A DNA stretch of 64,000 bases. It comes from Bacteroides caecigallinarum (GTDB lineage: Bacteria > Bacteroidota > Bacteroidia > Bacteroidales > Bacteroidaceae). The notes below the pieces were generated by a model. It was not told the origin of the DNA. It ran no database searches and saw only the letters and a list, made by a program, of their open reading frames with translations. The DNA is taken from positions 20,504-84,503 of the forward strand of contig NZ_JACJLQ010000012.1 of NCBI RefSeq assembly GCF_016902295.1. The letters run 5' to 3'. Shown in pieces: positions 49,683 to 59,080 of this stretch (positions are counted from its first letter, which is position 1; each line of letters starts with the position of its first letter). The position numbers and the translations under genes are program-made.

Positions 49683-51527
49683 TCACTTTATCTTCATTAA
49701 TACATCATCTTCAGATACAGAATCACCAGAGTTCATGCAGATAGCAGTAACAGTACCGCCAAACTCGGCATTTACGGCTATATAAGTCTTCATTGCCTCA
49801 ATATAGCAGAGAGTGTCACCCGGATTAACCTTATCACCAACCTTCAAAGGTGTTTCCTGAGCCGATTTAGTGAGATAGAATTTTCCTTCAAGTGGAGAAA
49901 GCACATCCTTGCCCTCACCCGATGCGGCAACCGGCTGAGCGCCATCCGCAGACGCGGACTGTGCTGGCAATGCAGTGTCACCGAAAGCCACAGTCACACG
50001 ATAAGGCTTTCCGTTCACATCTACAGTGAGCACCTGAGTACCTTCCTTAGGCATTGAACCGCCTTCAGCCTCAGCACGGCGTTTTTCTACGTCTGCCAGG
50101 AAGTCTGCCTTAGCCTTTCCGCTCTTGTATGCCTCATACTGAGCCGGATGCATAGCATATTCGAACAGTTCTTCGTCGTCCTGACCTGTTTCCCATCCTT
50201 TTTCAGCCATCATCTGACGGTATTTGTCAAGCTGATCCGGATAATTGTCCTGAGGATTGCCTGTAAAGAATGTTCTGCCTTCGCTCTTTGCCTTTTCAAC
50301 TATCTCATCTGCCAACGGACCTGCCAATGCTCCAGCCTTGCCGAGTATCATATCCCATACATCGTCTGCTATCATAGCCCAGCGTTCCTTGCCTTTTTCC
50401 ATCTGAATGACATTCATCATTGCCAGGTTCTTTACATACTGGCTGAAAGGAGTAACCAGACAAGGATAACCTACACGAGGCCATACGTATGAAACTTCGT
50501 TGAACAGTTTGATGAGCAATTCGTCCTGAGTCATAAGCGGCAGATTGTTCTTTGCCTTATATTTATTGATTGATTCCAGATTTGTTTCCAGGTCAGCCAT
50601 CAGACTACCCATCATACCACCGGGAAGTCCCGGACCTACAAGCAAAGAATTCATCATACGGTTTCTCGGACTGATATACAAGCCTAAGAAATCGTCCATA
50701 AATTCCTGTATCATGGTTCTGGCTTTCATATATGCATGCATATTGATTTCCTTCACCTTGAAACCGGCATCTTTAAGCATAGCCTGCACACTGATTACGT
50801 CAGCATGTCCGGTACCCCATGACAGAGGGTCCATACCGCAGTCCACATAATCGCATCCGGCCTTGCAAACTTCAAGAATTGAAGCCATATTGAATCCGGG
50901 ACCTGCATGAGAGTGATATTGTATTGTTATATCCTTGATTTTCTTGATTCCGGCAACAAGTTTTCCGAGGAACACAGGACGTCCGATACCTGCCATATCC
51001 TTGATACATATTTCATCGCATCCTGCATCGATAAGCTTCTTAGCCATATCGAGATAATATTCCACTGTATGTATAGGAGAATAAGTGATACAAAGGCAGC
51101 ACTGTGAAATCATTCCCGCATCGTGCGCATATCCTATTGACGGGATTATATTACGAACATCATTCAGTCCGCAGAAAGTACGTGTAATGTCAGTTCCCTG
51201 AACTTTCTTTACCTTATAGAACAGTTTTCTAACGTCTGCCGGAACAGGACTCATTCTCAGTCCGTTCAATGCGCGGTCAAGCATGTGTGTCTGGATACCT
51301 GCCTCATGAAAAGGCTTTGTCCATTCTCTCACAGCCTTATTAGGATTTTCACCAAACAGCAGATTTACCTGTTCGAAACCGCCTCCGTTAGTCTCTACTC
51401 TGTCAAAGCATCCCATTTCCACTATCACAGGAGCTATCTTTACCAATTGGTCAACACGTGGTACATATTTTCCGGCACTCTGCCACATATCGCGAAAGAC
51501 CAGACTGAATTTCACTTCTTTTTCCAT
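49683..51527 (-). CDS. oadA: Oxaloacetate decarboxylase alpha subunit (biotin-carrying)
   Basis: 614 aa. An N-terminal HMGL-like carboxyltransferase domain (about residues 1-300: FRDMWQSAGKYVPRVDQL, ICIKDMAGIGRPVF, YHSHAGPGFN with metal histidines) is followed by the PYC_OADA domain (about 310-480). An Ala/Ser-rich linker (about 545-560) leads to a biotinyl domain ending at the C-terminus, with LCYIEAMKTYIAV carrying the biotin lysine. It moves the carboxyl group from oxaloacetate to biotin for decarboxylation and Na+ export by OadB. It stands between oadG (27 bp upstream) and oadB (7 bp downstream). Confidence 0.93.
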   Translation of the reverse strand: MEKEVKFSLVFRDMWQSAGKYVPRVDQLVKIAPVIVEMGCFDRVETNGGGFEQVNLLFGENPNKAVREWTKPFHEAGIQTHMLDRALNGLRMSPVPADVRKLFYKVKKVQGTDITRTFCGLNDVRNIIPSIGYAHDAGMISQCCLCITYSPIHTVEYYLDMAKKLIDAGCDEICIKDMAGIGRPVFLGKLVAGIKKIKDITIQYHSHAGPGFNMASILEVCKAGCDYVDCGMDPLSWGTGHADVISVQAMLKDAGFKVKEINMHAYMKARTMIQEFMDDFLGLYISPRNRMMNSLLVGPGLPGGMMGSLMADLETNLESINKYKAKNNLPLMTQDELLIKLFNEVSYVWPRVGYPCLVTPFSQYVKNLAMMNVIQMEKGKERWAMIADDVWDMILGKAGALAGPLADEIVEKAKSEGRTFFTGNPQDNYPDQLDKYRQMMAEKGWETGQDDEELFEYAMHPAQYEAYKSGKAKADFLADVEKRRAEAEGGSMPKEGTQVLTVDVNGKPYRVTVAFGDTALPAQSASADGAQPVAASGEGKDVLSPLEGKFYLTKSAQETPLKVGDKVNPGDTLCYIEAMKTYIAVNAEFGGTVTAICMNSGDSVSEDDVLMKIK

Positions 51528-51554
51528 TTTCTTAATGTGTTTTCATTTCTTTAA

Positions 51555-51815
51555 TCAGTTCAACTTCTCAATTTTCATTACCTTGCCCTTACCACCTGTA
51601 AGTTTTTCCACTGCAATGTTAATCGCCTTCACGGAATCCTCTTCCAACGAAACGGTTGCCACTGCAGGCTTACGTTTGACTTCCTCTTCGGGAGGAGCCA
51701 ATTTGTTCACAGCCTTAATAAGCAAAGTACTAAGCCAGATAATAATGAGAAGGATTACGAATACCGTACACATACCTACGAGCATCAGCATCAGACCTGT
51801 TCCAATATTTTCCAT
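51555..51815 (-). CDS. oadG: Oxaloacetate decarboxylase gamma-type subunit
   Basis: 86 aa. One N-terminal transmembrane helix (about residues 7-32, GLMLMLVGMCTVFVILLI) and a short charged cytoplasmic part (APPEEEVKRKP and EKLTGGKGKVMKIEKL) match the OadG family, which anchors alpha to beta and assists assembly. It is the first gene of the three-gene pump operon. Upstream bases 51816-52020 hold only AT-rich sequence, with a possible TATATTTG (minus; plus 51876-51883) as promoter element. Confidence 0.85.
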   Translation of the reverse strand: MENIGTGLMLMLVGMCTVFVILLIIIWLSTLLIKAVNKLAPPEEEVKRKPAVATVSLEEDSVKAINIAVEKLTGGKGKVMKIEKLN

Positions 51816-52022
51816 ATATATCTAATTTTAATGTATTACCGACACCATTTAAAGCCATGCCGCTTAAAAGGCATCCAAATATACCAATTAAATATATTGC
51901 ATTGATACAAAAAACTTTAAAATTATCAACATTCATAACTTTGAAATATATTTTACACTTTCAAATTATAATGCCAATCCTTATTAATTATCTATAATAT
52001 TACATCCACAAACCTCCAAAAT

Positions 52023-52061
52023 AAAAAAAGTCTCTGAGACATCATCTCAAAGACTTTTTTA
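52023..52061 (-). terminator. Terminator downstream of the SDR gene
   Basis: AAAGTCTcTGAGA pairs with TCTCAaAGACTTT around a short loop, flanked by A- and T-runs on both sides, so it could work in either direction. It lies 20 bp after the SDR stop. Confidence 0.85.
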
Positions 52062-52080
52062 TGAAACAATTATACAATCC

Positions 52081-52845
52081 TCAACCGGCTACAAGTCCGC
52101 CATCCACCAAATAATGACCACCTGTACAGAAACTGGAAGCATCAGAAGCCAGAAAATAAACCATTTCAGCCACTTCCTCCGGATATCCGGCTGATCCACG
52201 CGCATACAGTGAATTTTCTTGGCGCCAATAATCATCTATTGTACAATTGTTCACTGAAGCAAACTGTTCAAACAGATTATCCACAAGCGGAGTACGGATA
52301 GTGCCTGCACAAACAGCGTTTACACGGATATTCTTCGGACCCAAATCAATAGAAAGACTACGGGTTATCTGACCTAATGCCCCTTTTGTCATACCATAAG
52401 CAAAGCTATATGGCTTACCTACAAACCATTGGTCAGAAACATTTATCACAACCGAACCACCTCCTGCTTTAATAATATTAGGTATAGCCTCACGCAAAGT
52501 GTTCACCGTTCCATAAATATTGGTCTGAATCATCAAATCCAATTCTTCATCAGCAATATCAAGCAAAGTATTGGCACGGTGTATTCCCGCATTAGCAAAG
52601 ACACTATTCAATTGACCGAATTTAGAGACTGTTTTCTCCACTGCATTACGAATGTCAGCACGTACACGAGTATTACCTTCTATAAATAAAAGATGTTCAG
52701 GGCAGTCCAGTTTTTTCAACAACTCAGCGGCGGCATCAGTGTTGATATCCATAAAACCGACGTTCCAATCCTGAGAAATAAATTTCTTTACTGAGGCAGC
52801 ACCAATTCCAGTGGAACCACCTGTTATAAAAATTGTTTTTGACAT
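52081..52845 (-). CDS. Short-chain dehydrogenase/reductase (SDR)
   Basis: 254 aa. Classical SDR: ITGGSTGIGAASVKKF nucleotide-binding motif at the start, NAGIHRANTLLD (NAG motif), VINVSDQWF with the catalytic serine, YSFAYGMTKGALGQ with Y-x3-K, and the terminal FCTGGHYLVDGG. An Asp after the second strand (MDINTDA) favours NAD over NADP. The substrate cannot be told from the sequence. It is monocistronic on the minus strand, between the oad operon and the divergent exporter operon. Confidence 0.92.
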   Translation of the reverse strand: MSKTIFITGGSTGIGAASVKKFISQDWNVGFMDINTDAAAELLKKLDCPEHLLFIEGNTRVRADIRNAVEKTVSKFGQLNSVFANAGIHRANTLLDIADEELDLMIQTNIYGTVNTLREAIPNIIKAGGGSVVINVSDQWFVGKPYSFAYGMTKGALGQITRSLSIDLGPKNIRVNAVCAGTIRTPLVDNLFEQFASVNNCTIDDYWRQENSLYARGSAGYPEEVAEMVYFLASDASSFCTGGHYLVDGGLVAG

Positions 52846-53048
52846 AATAATATATTTTTAATTAGATGCGTATAAAATTAGCAATAAAGATATAATTATC
52901 GATACTTTACACATCTTTTTTTATTTATATTCCCAACATTTTATTAATTACCAAAACTTTATATATCTATCAAACAAAATTCCGACAACAACCACAGAAT
53001 CAGATAAACATCACATTTTATCATTTTACACTCCTTTTGTAATCCATC

Positions 53049-53076
53049 TTTACACTACTGTAAAGAAACCTTACAG
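53049..53076 (+). promoter_or_regulatory. Possible upstream activator site (overlapping inverted repeats)
   Basis: TTTACA-N4-TGTAAA (53049-53064) and CTGTAA-N7-TTACAG (53058-53076) overlap. They are centred about 90-100 bp upstream of the predicted sigma-54 start, the usual distance for an enhancer-binding protein dimer site. The rest of the 328-bp spacer (52846-53048) is AT-rich with nothing recognisable. The function is inferred from symmetry and distance. Confidence 0.5.
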
Positions 53077-53128
53077 TTACCGGAAAGACTGTTTTTCATA
53101 ATGTACGGAATATCAACAATTTACACGT

Positions 53129-53146
53129 TTGGCACGGTTATGGCAT
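53129..53146 (+). promoter_or_regulatory. Sigma-54 (RpoN) -24/-12 promoter
   Basis: TTGGCACGGTTATGGCAT contains GG (53131-53132), ten bases, GC (53143-53144), the defining sigma-54 spacing, with TGGCAC intact and TGGCA at -12. The start would fall near 53156, 18 bp before the ATG of the TolC gene. No TAnnTTTG element was noticed nearby. Confidence 0.75.
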
Positions 53147-53173
53147 TATAGTTAGTGTAAAAACAACAGAAAA

Positions 53174-54550
53174 ATGAAAAAGATATTTACACCAATAATC
53201 CTGATCTTGGCCGCAACGCAATGTTTGGCTTCCGGGAGCGACAGCATATCAGCTGCAGATACTTCCCGAACAATGACATTGCACGACTGTATGGAATATG
53301 CAATAGAATATTCCACCAAAAATGAAATACAAAGACTTGACAATGCCGATGCGCGCACAGAGAGACGTGACGCCATACTCAAGACATTCACCCCATCCGT
53401 TTCGGCAGGAACATATGCCTACAGTAACTTCGGACGTGCCGTGGACCCTGAGACAAACACCTATACCAATACCACATCTTTCAACAACGGTTACTCGCTG
53501 AGCGCAAGCATCACGCTGTTCAACGGATTTTCCGCCATCAACAATATCAGAATTTCGCAGACAGCCGTAAAGATGGGAATCTCGCAGGAAGAAAAGCTGC
53601 GCGACGAGCTGTGTCTGGCAGTTATGGAAGCCTACTTCAATGTACTGTTCCACACCGAAATGACTGAAGTCCTGCGCCGACAGGTGGAAAACTCGAAAGC
53701 AAGTCTCCTATTGATGCAAAAGCAGTATGAGACAGGGCAGAAAAGCCGGCCTGATGTGGCACAGATGGAAGCCGACCTTGCCGACAGGGAATATCAGCTG
53801 GAGACATCATTCAACAACAGCCAGGATGCACTGCTCACACTGAAATCAGTAATGATGTGGCCTGTGGAGGAAGAACTCAGGATAGACCGCACGATGATAG
53901 ACGAAAAATATTCGGCACTGGTGGAAGAAGAGGACCGCGCGGACGAAATAATGGATTACGCGGTCAGCTCGCAGCCATCAGCACTCATAGCAAAAGGCAC
54001 AATGGACAAAGCCAAATTCGCTCTGAACACGGCCAGATGGCAGTTTCTTCCAAGCCTGTCGCTAAACGGTGGTTGGTCCACCAGTTACTACAGCTATCCC
54101 GGAAAAGCCAACTACACTGCTCCTTCGTTCAACTCGCAATGGAAAAATAACTCCGGCGAATACATTCAGCTGAGTCTTTCAATTCCTATTTATGACAGAC
54201 TTTCCAGATTCTCGAACCTTTCGAAAAAGAAAAACGAGTACCGACGCGCCGAGGCACAATACCGCCAGACGGTACACGACATCAAGTCCGAAGTACAGCG
54301 TGCCATACAGGACAAGACAGGCGCCCGTAAGTCGCTTGTACTTGCCATGAAACGTTCCAAGGCACAGGAAGCCACATTCCTGTTGCACGAAAAGAAGATG
54401 CGTCAGGGTATGGTATCCCCTATTGACTATCAGACAATTACAAATTCTTTTCTGAACTCACAGGCGGAAGAGTTGAACGCATTGCTGCAATATTATCTGA
54501 AACGCAGCGTGGTGAAATATTATAAAGGAATAAGTTACATAGAACAATAA
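53174..54550 (+). CDS. TolC family outer-membrane efflux protein
   Basis: 458 aa. A signal peptide (about residues 1-20, LILAATQCLASGS) is followed by two OEP repeats: MTLHDCMEYAIEYSTKNEIQRLD near the N-terminus, FGRAVDPETNTYTNTTSFNNGYSL, then VENSKASLLLMQKQYETGQKSRPDVAQMEADL and the C-terminal repeat ending NALLQYYLKRSVVKYYKG. It provides the outer-membrane channel of the exporter encoded downstream. It is the first gene after the sigma-54 promoter; the adaptor gene starts 17 bp later. It is clearly a different subgroup from the TolC at 35035. Confidence 0.93.
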   Translation: MKKIFTPIILILAATQCLASGSDSISAADTSRTMTLHDCMEYAIEYSTKNEIQRLDNADARTERRDAILKTFTPSVSAGTYAYSNFGRAVDPETNTYTNTTSFNNGYSLSASITLFNGFSAINNIRISQTAVKMGISQEEKLRDELCLAVMEAYFNVLFHTEMTEVLRRQVENSKASLLLMQKQYETGQKSRPDVAQMEADLADREYQLETSFNNSQDALLTLKSVMMWPVEEELRIDRTMIDEKYSALVEEEDRADEIMDYAVSSQPSALIAKGTMDKAKFALNTARWQFLPSLSLNGGWSTSYYSYPGKANYTAPSFNSQWKNNSGEYIQLSLSIPIYDRLSRFSNLSKKKNEYRRAEAQYRQTVHDIKSEVQRAIQDKTGARKSLVLAMKRSKAQEATFLLHEKKMRQGMVSPIDYQTITNSFLNSQAEELNALLQYYLKRSVVKYYKGISYIEQ

Positions 54551-54567
54551 AAAAAGTATAACATATC

Positions 54568-55827
54568 ATGGACAGAGCAATAGAAAAGAAAAAAGGAATG
54601 GCACTGGTATTCAGCAAAAAAGCGTTACCATACTGGGGTGGCGGACTGCTGTTGTGCCTTATAGGATATATCCTAATTAGAGACAATGTAAGTACACTGA
54701 GAGTAAACGCAGAGACTCTATCAATAAACAAGGTAATGGAAGGCGAATTTAATGACTATATCCGCATCTCAGGACAGGTACAGCCGATGACAACCATACA
54801 GCTTAGCCCCCTGGAAACGGGAGTAGTGAAAGAGATATTCATGGAAGAAGGTTCGCACGTGAAAGCCGGCGACAAAATCCTGCGTCTGACTAACGAAAAC
54901 CTCGACATGCAGATTCTTAACTCGGAAGCCGATCTTGCAGAAAAGGAGAACCTGCTCCGCAACACAATGATCTCCATGGAACAGCAACGTCTGAGCGTAA
55001 ACCAGGAAATGCTGCAACTGGAAATGGAAGTAAGACGCTATCGCAGGGCTTACGAATCGCAGAAATCGCTCTATGCCGAAGACCTGATAGCCAAAGAGGA
55101 CTTTCTGAAGGCAGAAGAGGACTATCTGCTGGCAAAGGATAAACTGGAACTCGTAAAGGAACGTTCCATACAGGACAGCCTTTATCGCAGCGTACAGGTG
55201 GAACAGATGCAGGAAAGTCTGAGCAACATGAAAATCAACATGCAGATGATACGCAGAAGAAAAGACAATCTTGTAATTACCGCGCCTATTGACGGCGAAC
55301 TGGGGTTGCTTGATGTTGTTCTCGGTCAGTCTGTGCCGTCGGGCAGCAAAGTGGGACAGATAAACACTCTTGACAGCTACAAGATTGAGGCTCAGATAGA
55401 CGAACACTATATCGACCGTGTCACTTCAGGCCTGGAAGCGGATTTCGAAAGACAGGACGAATCGTTCCATGCCGTCATACGCAAAGTCTATCCTGAGGTG
55501 CGCGACGGAAAGTTCAAGGCCGACTTCAAGTTCAGCGGAGTACAGCCTGAGAATATCCGTACAGGTCAGACATACTATCTGAACCTTCAGTTGGGACAAC
55601 CGGAAGAAGCCATAATGATTCCTCGCGGCACATTCTACCAGAAGACAGGCGGACGATGGATTTACGTGATTACTGAGGACGGTTCGAAAGCTTATAAAAG
55701 AGAAATACGTATAGGTCGTCAGAATCCTCAGTATTACGAAGTGCTTGAAGGTCTGCAACCGGGAGAAAAGGTCATCACTTCGGGATATGACAATTTCGGC
55801 GACAATGACTGTTTGGTGTTGAATTAA
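54568..55827 (+). CDS. Periplasmic adaptor (membrane fusion) protein
   Basis: 419 aa. One membrane helix at about residues 26-44 (WGGGLLLCLIGYILI), then the lipoyl-like half with GVVKEIFMEEGSHVKAGDKIL, a long coiled-coil hairpin (about 115-230), the second half IDGELGLLDVVLGQSVPSGS, a beta-barrel, and a C-terminal membrane-proximal domain with GRQNPQYYEVLEGLQPGEKVIT. The full adaptor layout resembles MacA, which connects a MacB-type ABC transporter to TolC. It lies 17 bp after the TolC gene and 67 bp before the first permease gene. Confidence 0.93.
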   Translation: MDRAIEKKKGMALVFSKKALPYWGGGLLLCLIGYILIRDNVSTLRVNAETLSINKVMEGEFNDYIRISGQVQPMTTIQLSPLETGVVKEIFMEEGSHVKAGDKILRLTNENLDMQILNSEADLAEKENLLRNTMISMEQQRLSVNQEMLQLEMEVRRYRRAYESQKSLYAEDLIAKEDFLKAEEDYLLAKDKLELVKERSIQDSLYRSVQVEQMQESLSNMKINMQMIRRRKDNLVITAPIDGELGLLDVVLGQSVPSGSKVGQINTLDSYKIEAQIDEHYIDRVTSGLEADFERQDESFHAVIRKVYPEVRDGKFKADFKFSGVQPENIRTGQTYYLNLQLGQPEEAIMIPRGTFYQKTGGRWIYVITEDGSKAYKREIRIGRQNPQYYEVLEGLQPGEKVITSGYDNFGDNDCLVLN

Positions 55828-55858
55828 TAAACTTAAAACCAACGGTCAACGAAGTTAA

Positions 55859-55890
55859 ACTCACAAACTTAAAAACTCACAAACTTAAAA
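55859..55890 (+). repeat. Two tandem 16-nt units before a permease gene
   Basis: ACTCACAAACTTAAAA is repeated exactly at 55859-55874 and 55875-55890, ending 4 bases before the ATG of the first permease, where it would overlap the ribosome entry region. Confidence 0.85.
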
Positions 55891-55894
55891 ACTA

Positions 55895-58240
55895 ATGAAG
55901 AGTTATTTCAGATTCCTGTCACGAAACAAGCTATATACCACAATCGAAGTTTCCGGTATGGCAATAGCCATTGCGTTTGTGGTGTTCATAGGCTCGTTTG
56001 TAATACGGGAATATAATACCGATTCGGAAATTAAAAAACAGGGGAATATATATATCGGACATTCCGAAAGACTGTTTTTCGGATGTGCCACAATAAAAGA
56101 GCAGCTTGAAGGAAAATTTCCTGAAGTGGAGGATATGTGCAGAATGATGAATACGCACATCTTCGGAGGACTTAAAATGACTTTTCAGGCAGGCGATTAT
56201 ACCGATCGCCAGAAGGCATCAATAGTAGATGAGAATTTCTTCAGATTCTTTCCGTTTCCATTGGAATCAGGAACACCGGAATCTGTTCTGAAAGAAAAGA
56301 ACTCGGTAGTCATTTCACGTACATTTGCCAATAAGGTATTCGGGAAAGAAGATCCGATCGGCAAATCCGTCAAAATTGATGTTAACGGAAATACGGCCAA
56401 TCTGAACATCACCGGAATTTTCAGCGATTTCAAAAATACAATATTCTATTCGCCTGAAATAATTTACCGTATAGATTTGGTCAGGGATCTTGACAGTTCA
56501 CTTACAGGAAACGGTAACGGTTCAACTGTCCTGTTTATAATGACGGCAGGAGGAACAGACATTCAGTCACTTGAAGACAAGATGGAAGAAATTGTCCGGA
56601 AAGAAGACTTTCTGTATGTATATGGGCTGTGTAAAGACTTCCTTCTTACCCCTTTCGACAAAATAAGCTACAGTGCGGTAGAAGCTACAGCTCCGTTCGA
56701 AGGTCTTATAGATGCAAGCTTCATAAAACTGTTTACAGCAGCCGGAATATTTCTCCTGCTGTTCGCCGTACTGAATTATATTTCGCTCACTGTTGCACAG
56801 ACAGGATTCAGAGCAAAGGAAATGGCTTCAAGAAGGCTTCTAGGTACACAACAATCAGGAATAATCGCCAGATATATATCTGAATCGTTCATTCTTACAG
56901 TGATATCCTTTGCCTTTGCGCTAATCTTTGTAAAACTGATATCCCCTCATCTGAGTGAACTTATTGGAAAAGAAATTTCTCCTCTCAAAGATATGGGATG
57001 GATGGAAATACTGTTTATTATACTGCTGCTCGTAGTTCTATCGGTATTGTCAGGCATTATACCTGCGCTTCTTGTTTCAAAGTACAAGCCAATAGACGTA
57101 GTGCGAGGTAATTTTGCACGAACCAGCAAAATGACTTTAGGTAAAATCCTGATAGGTTTCCAGAGCGGAGTGGCATTCATTACGTTAGGTCTTGCGGCAG
57201 TCATGTTCATACAGCTGAAACACATGACTGAAAAGCCAATGGGATATGAAAAAGAAAACAGAATAAGCATACAGAACGCAAGCAAACCTTCGGATTATCA
57301 CATTGAGGAGCTGAAATCACTGGCATGTGTAGAAAAGGTCGGTTGGCTGCAGTTTGAGCCCATGACTTTAGGAACATCAGGAACTTCGTTCAAGATTAAC
57401 GGCATAGACCAGAAATTTGATATGTATTATGGCGACCAGTCCGCTTTCGAAATACTCGGTTTCAAGGTGTTACGCAAAAACGGAGAAGCACTCAATCAAT
57501 GTGCCTGGCTTCCAGAATCGACAATGAGAGCATTGGGACTTGATTATGACTGTACGCAAGTCAATCTGGATTCCGGTGGAATGTTTCCCGTTTGCGGTAT
57601 TTTAGAAGACTATCATAAAGGAACTGCAAATTCGGAAAGAAGAGGAGGATTTCTGGACATAGCGTGGATTAAGGAAATGGAGAAAGAAGAAGATTTCAGA
57701 ACCCTGCGGACACTTGTAGTGAAAGTTTCCGGCGACGAGAACAAGGCAGAGAACGAAATAAAGGCTTTCTACAAAAGTAAAGGTTTTTCGGAAGATGAAA
57801 TAGTAGTGGCAACTTATAACAAGATGATTTCCGACCTGTATTCTTCAGAAAAACAAGACCTGAAACTCATAGCAGTATTCACCATGCTCACCCTTCTGCT
57901 GACGATACTGGCCATGTTTGCCATGAGTACATATTATGCACGCCAGCACTCAAAAGAAGCCGCTCTGAAAAAAGTTATGGGAAGCGGCAGACTACAGCTT
58001 TTTATCGAGACTTCATCAGGGTTCATAAAGTCAGTAGTAATCTCCATCATAATTGCATTGCCGGTTACATGGATAGCCGTCAGCAAGTGGCTTGAAGGAT
58101 ACAGCTACAGGATAGACAATCCGGTATATGTTTACATTTTAGACGCAGTGATAATGATTGTCATAGCCCTGCTGTCAATAAGCTGGCAGATGATAAGACT
58201 GATGAATACCAACCCCGTGAAATCATTGAAGAACGAATAA
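55895..58240 (+). CDS. FtsX/MacB-type ABC transporter permease (1)
   Basis: 781 aa. One helix near the N-terminus (about 20-40), a large MacB-type periplasmic domain (about 45-275), three helices (about 285-405, with AKEMASRRLLGTQQSGI typical of the FtsX fold), a further helix near 420-445, a second periplasmic part (about 450-655) and three last helices (about 665-775), ending TNPVKSLKNE. It thus contains two FtsX units in one chain and no ATPase domain. It would work with the ATPase encoded at 58387. Confidence 0.92.
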   Translation: MKSYFRFLSRNKLYTTIEVSGMAIAIAFVVFIGSFVIREYNTDSEIKKQGNIYIGHSERLFFGCATIKEQLEGKFPEVEDMCRMMNTHIFGGLKMTFQAGDYTDRQKASIVDENFFRFFPFPLESGTPESVLKEKNSVVISRTFANKVFGKEDPIGKSVKIDVNGNTANLNITGIFSDFKNTIFYSPEIIYRIDLVRDLDSSLTGNGNGSTVLFIMTAGGTDIQSLEDKMEEIVRKEDFLYVYGLCKDFLLTPFDKISYSAVEATAPFEGLIDASFIKLFTAAGIFLLLFAVLNYISLTVAQTGFRAKEMASRRLLGTQQSGIIARYISESFILTVISFAFALIFVKLISPHLSELIGKEISPLKDMGWMEILFIILLLVVLSVLSGIIPALLVSKYKPIDVVRGNFARTSKMTLGKILIGFQSGVAFITLGLAAVMFIQLKHMTEKPMGYEKENRISIQNASKPSDYHIEELKSLACVEKVGWLQFEPMTLGTSGTSFKINGIDQKFDMYYGDQSAFEILGFKVLRKNGEALNQCAWLPESTMRALGLDYDCTQVNLDSGGMFPVCGILEDYHKGTANSERRGGFLDIAWIKEMEKEEDFRTLRTLVVKVSGDENKAENEIKAFYKSKGFSEDEIVVATYNKMISDLYSSEKQDLKLIAVFTMLTLLLTILAMFAMSTYYARQHSKEAALKKVMGSGRLQLFIETSSGFIKSVVISIIIALPVTWIAVSKWLEGYSYRIDNPVYVYILDAVIMIVIALLSISWQMIRLMNTNPVKSLKNE

Positions 58241-58252
58241 AAAACGTTAAAA

Positions 58253-58319
58253 AAAACGTGGGCATGTTTTAATCAAAACGTGGGCAAGTTTTAATCTAAA
58301 TGTGGGCAAGTTTTAATAA
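58253..58319 (+). repeat. Three 22-nt-period tandem repeats
   Basis: GTGGGCA starts at 58258, 58280 and 58302, exactly 22 nt apart, in units of AAAACGTGGGCAAGTTTTAA type. It lies in the 146-bp spacer between the first permease and the ATPase genes. Unlike the other blocks there is little inverted symmetry, and no T-tract marks it as a terminator. Confidence 0.92.
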
Positions 58320-58386
58320 AACGTATCAACCCCTATTTTATAAGTAAAAAACATAGAAATAATAACAACTAAAAACTCTAAAGATC

Positions 58387-59067
58387 ATGATTAAAGTAAC
58401 TAACCTCAGCAAAGTTTTCCGTACAGAAGAAATTGAAACTACAGCATTGAACGAAGTGTCTTTCGAAATAAACGAAGGTGAATTTGTAGCCATCATGGGT
58501 CCGTCAGGATGTGGCAAGTCAACACTGTTGAACATCCTCGGTCTGCTGGACAATCCCACAGGAGGCAGCTACGAACTGTTGGGACAGGAAGTGGCAAACC
58601 TGAAAGAACGCGAACGTACCAAATTCCGCAAGGGTAACCTTGGTTTTGTGTTCCAGAGCTTCAACCTTATAGACGAGCTGAATGTGTTTGAAAACGTGGA
58701 ACTGCCTCTGAAATACCTCAACATCGGTGCGGCAGAACGCAAACAGCGTGTTACGGAGATTCTGAAAAGAATGAACATCAGCCACCGTTCACACCACTTC
58801 CCGCAGCAGTTGTCCGGCGGTCAGCAGCAGCGTGTGGCAATAGCCCGTGCTGTAGTGTCAAACCCAAAGCTGGTACTTGCCGATGAGCCTACCGGTAACC
58901 TCGACTCAAAGAACGGTAAGGAGGTAATGGATCTGCTGACAGAACTGAACTCGGAAGGCACAACTATAGTAATGGTGACACACTCACAGAAAGACGCTTC
59001 AGTAGCACAAAGAATCATCAACCTCTTCGACGGACGTATTGTGGGTGATGTAAGAAATGAATTGTAA
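58387..59067 (+). CDS. ABC transporter ATPase (MacB/LolD type)
   Basis: 226 aa. Complete nucleotide-binding domain: Walker A GPSGCGKST (about 38-46), Q-loop VFQSFNLIDEL, signature LSGGQQQRVAIARA (about 139), Walker B LVLADEPTGNLDS and the H-loop MVTHSQ. It belongs to the MacB/LolD group that drives mechanotransmission through FtsX permeases. It is the only ATPase gene seen among the permease genes of this operon, so it probably serves several of them. Confidence 0.96.
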   Translation: MIKVTNLSKVFRTEEIETTALNEVSFEINEGEFVAIMGPSGCGKSTLLNILGLLDNPTGGSYELLGQEVANLKERERTKFRKGNLGFVFQSFNLIDELNVFENVELPLKYLNIGAAERKQRVTEILKRMNISHRSHHFPQQLSGGQQQRVAIARAVVSNPKLVLADEPTGNLDSKNGKEVMDLLTELNSEGTTIVMVTHSQKDASVAQRIINLFDGRIVGDVRNEL

Positions 59068-59080
59068 TTTCAGGTTACGA

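Noticed and set aside
51730..51936. Minus-strand 68-codon frame overlapping the oadG start
   Set aside because: It overlaps oadG in another frame and covers the presumed promoter region; no family resemblance.
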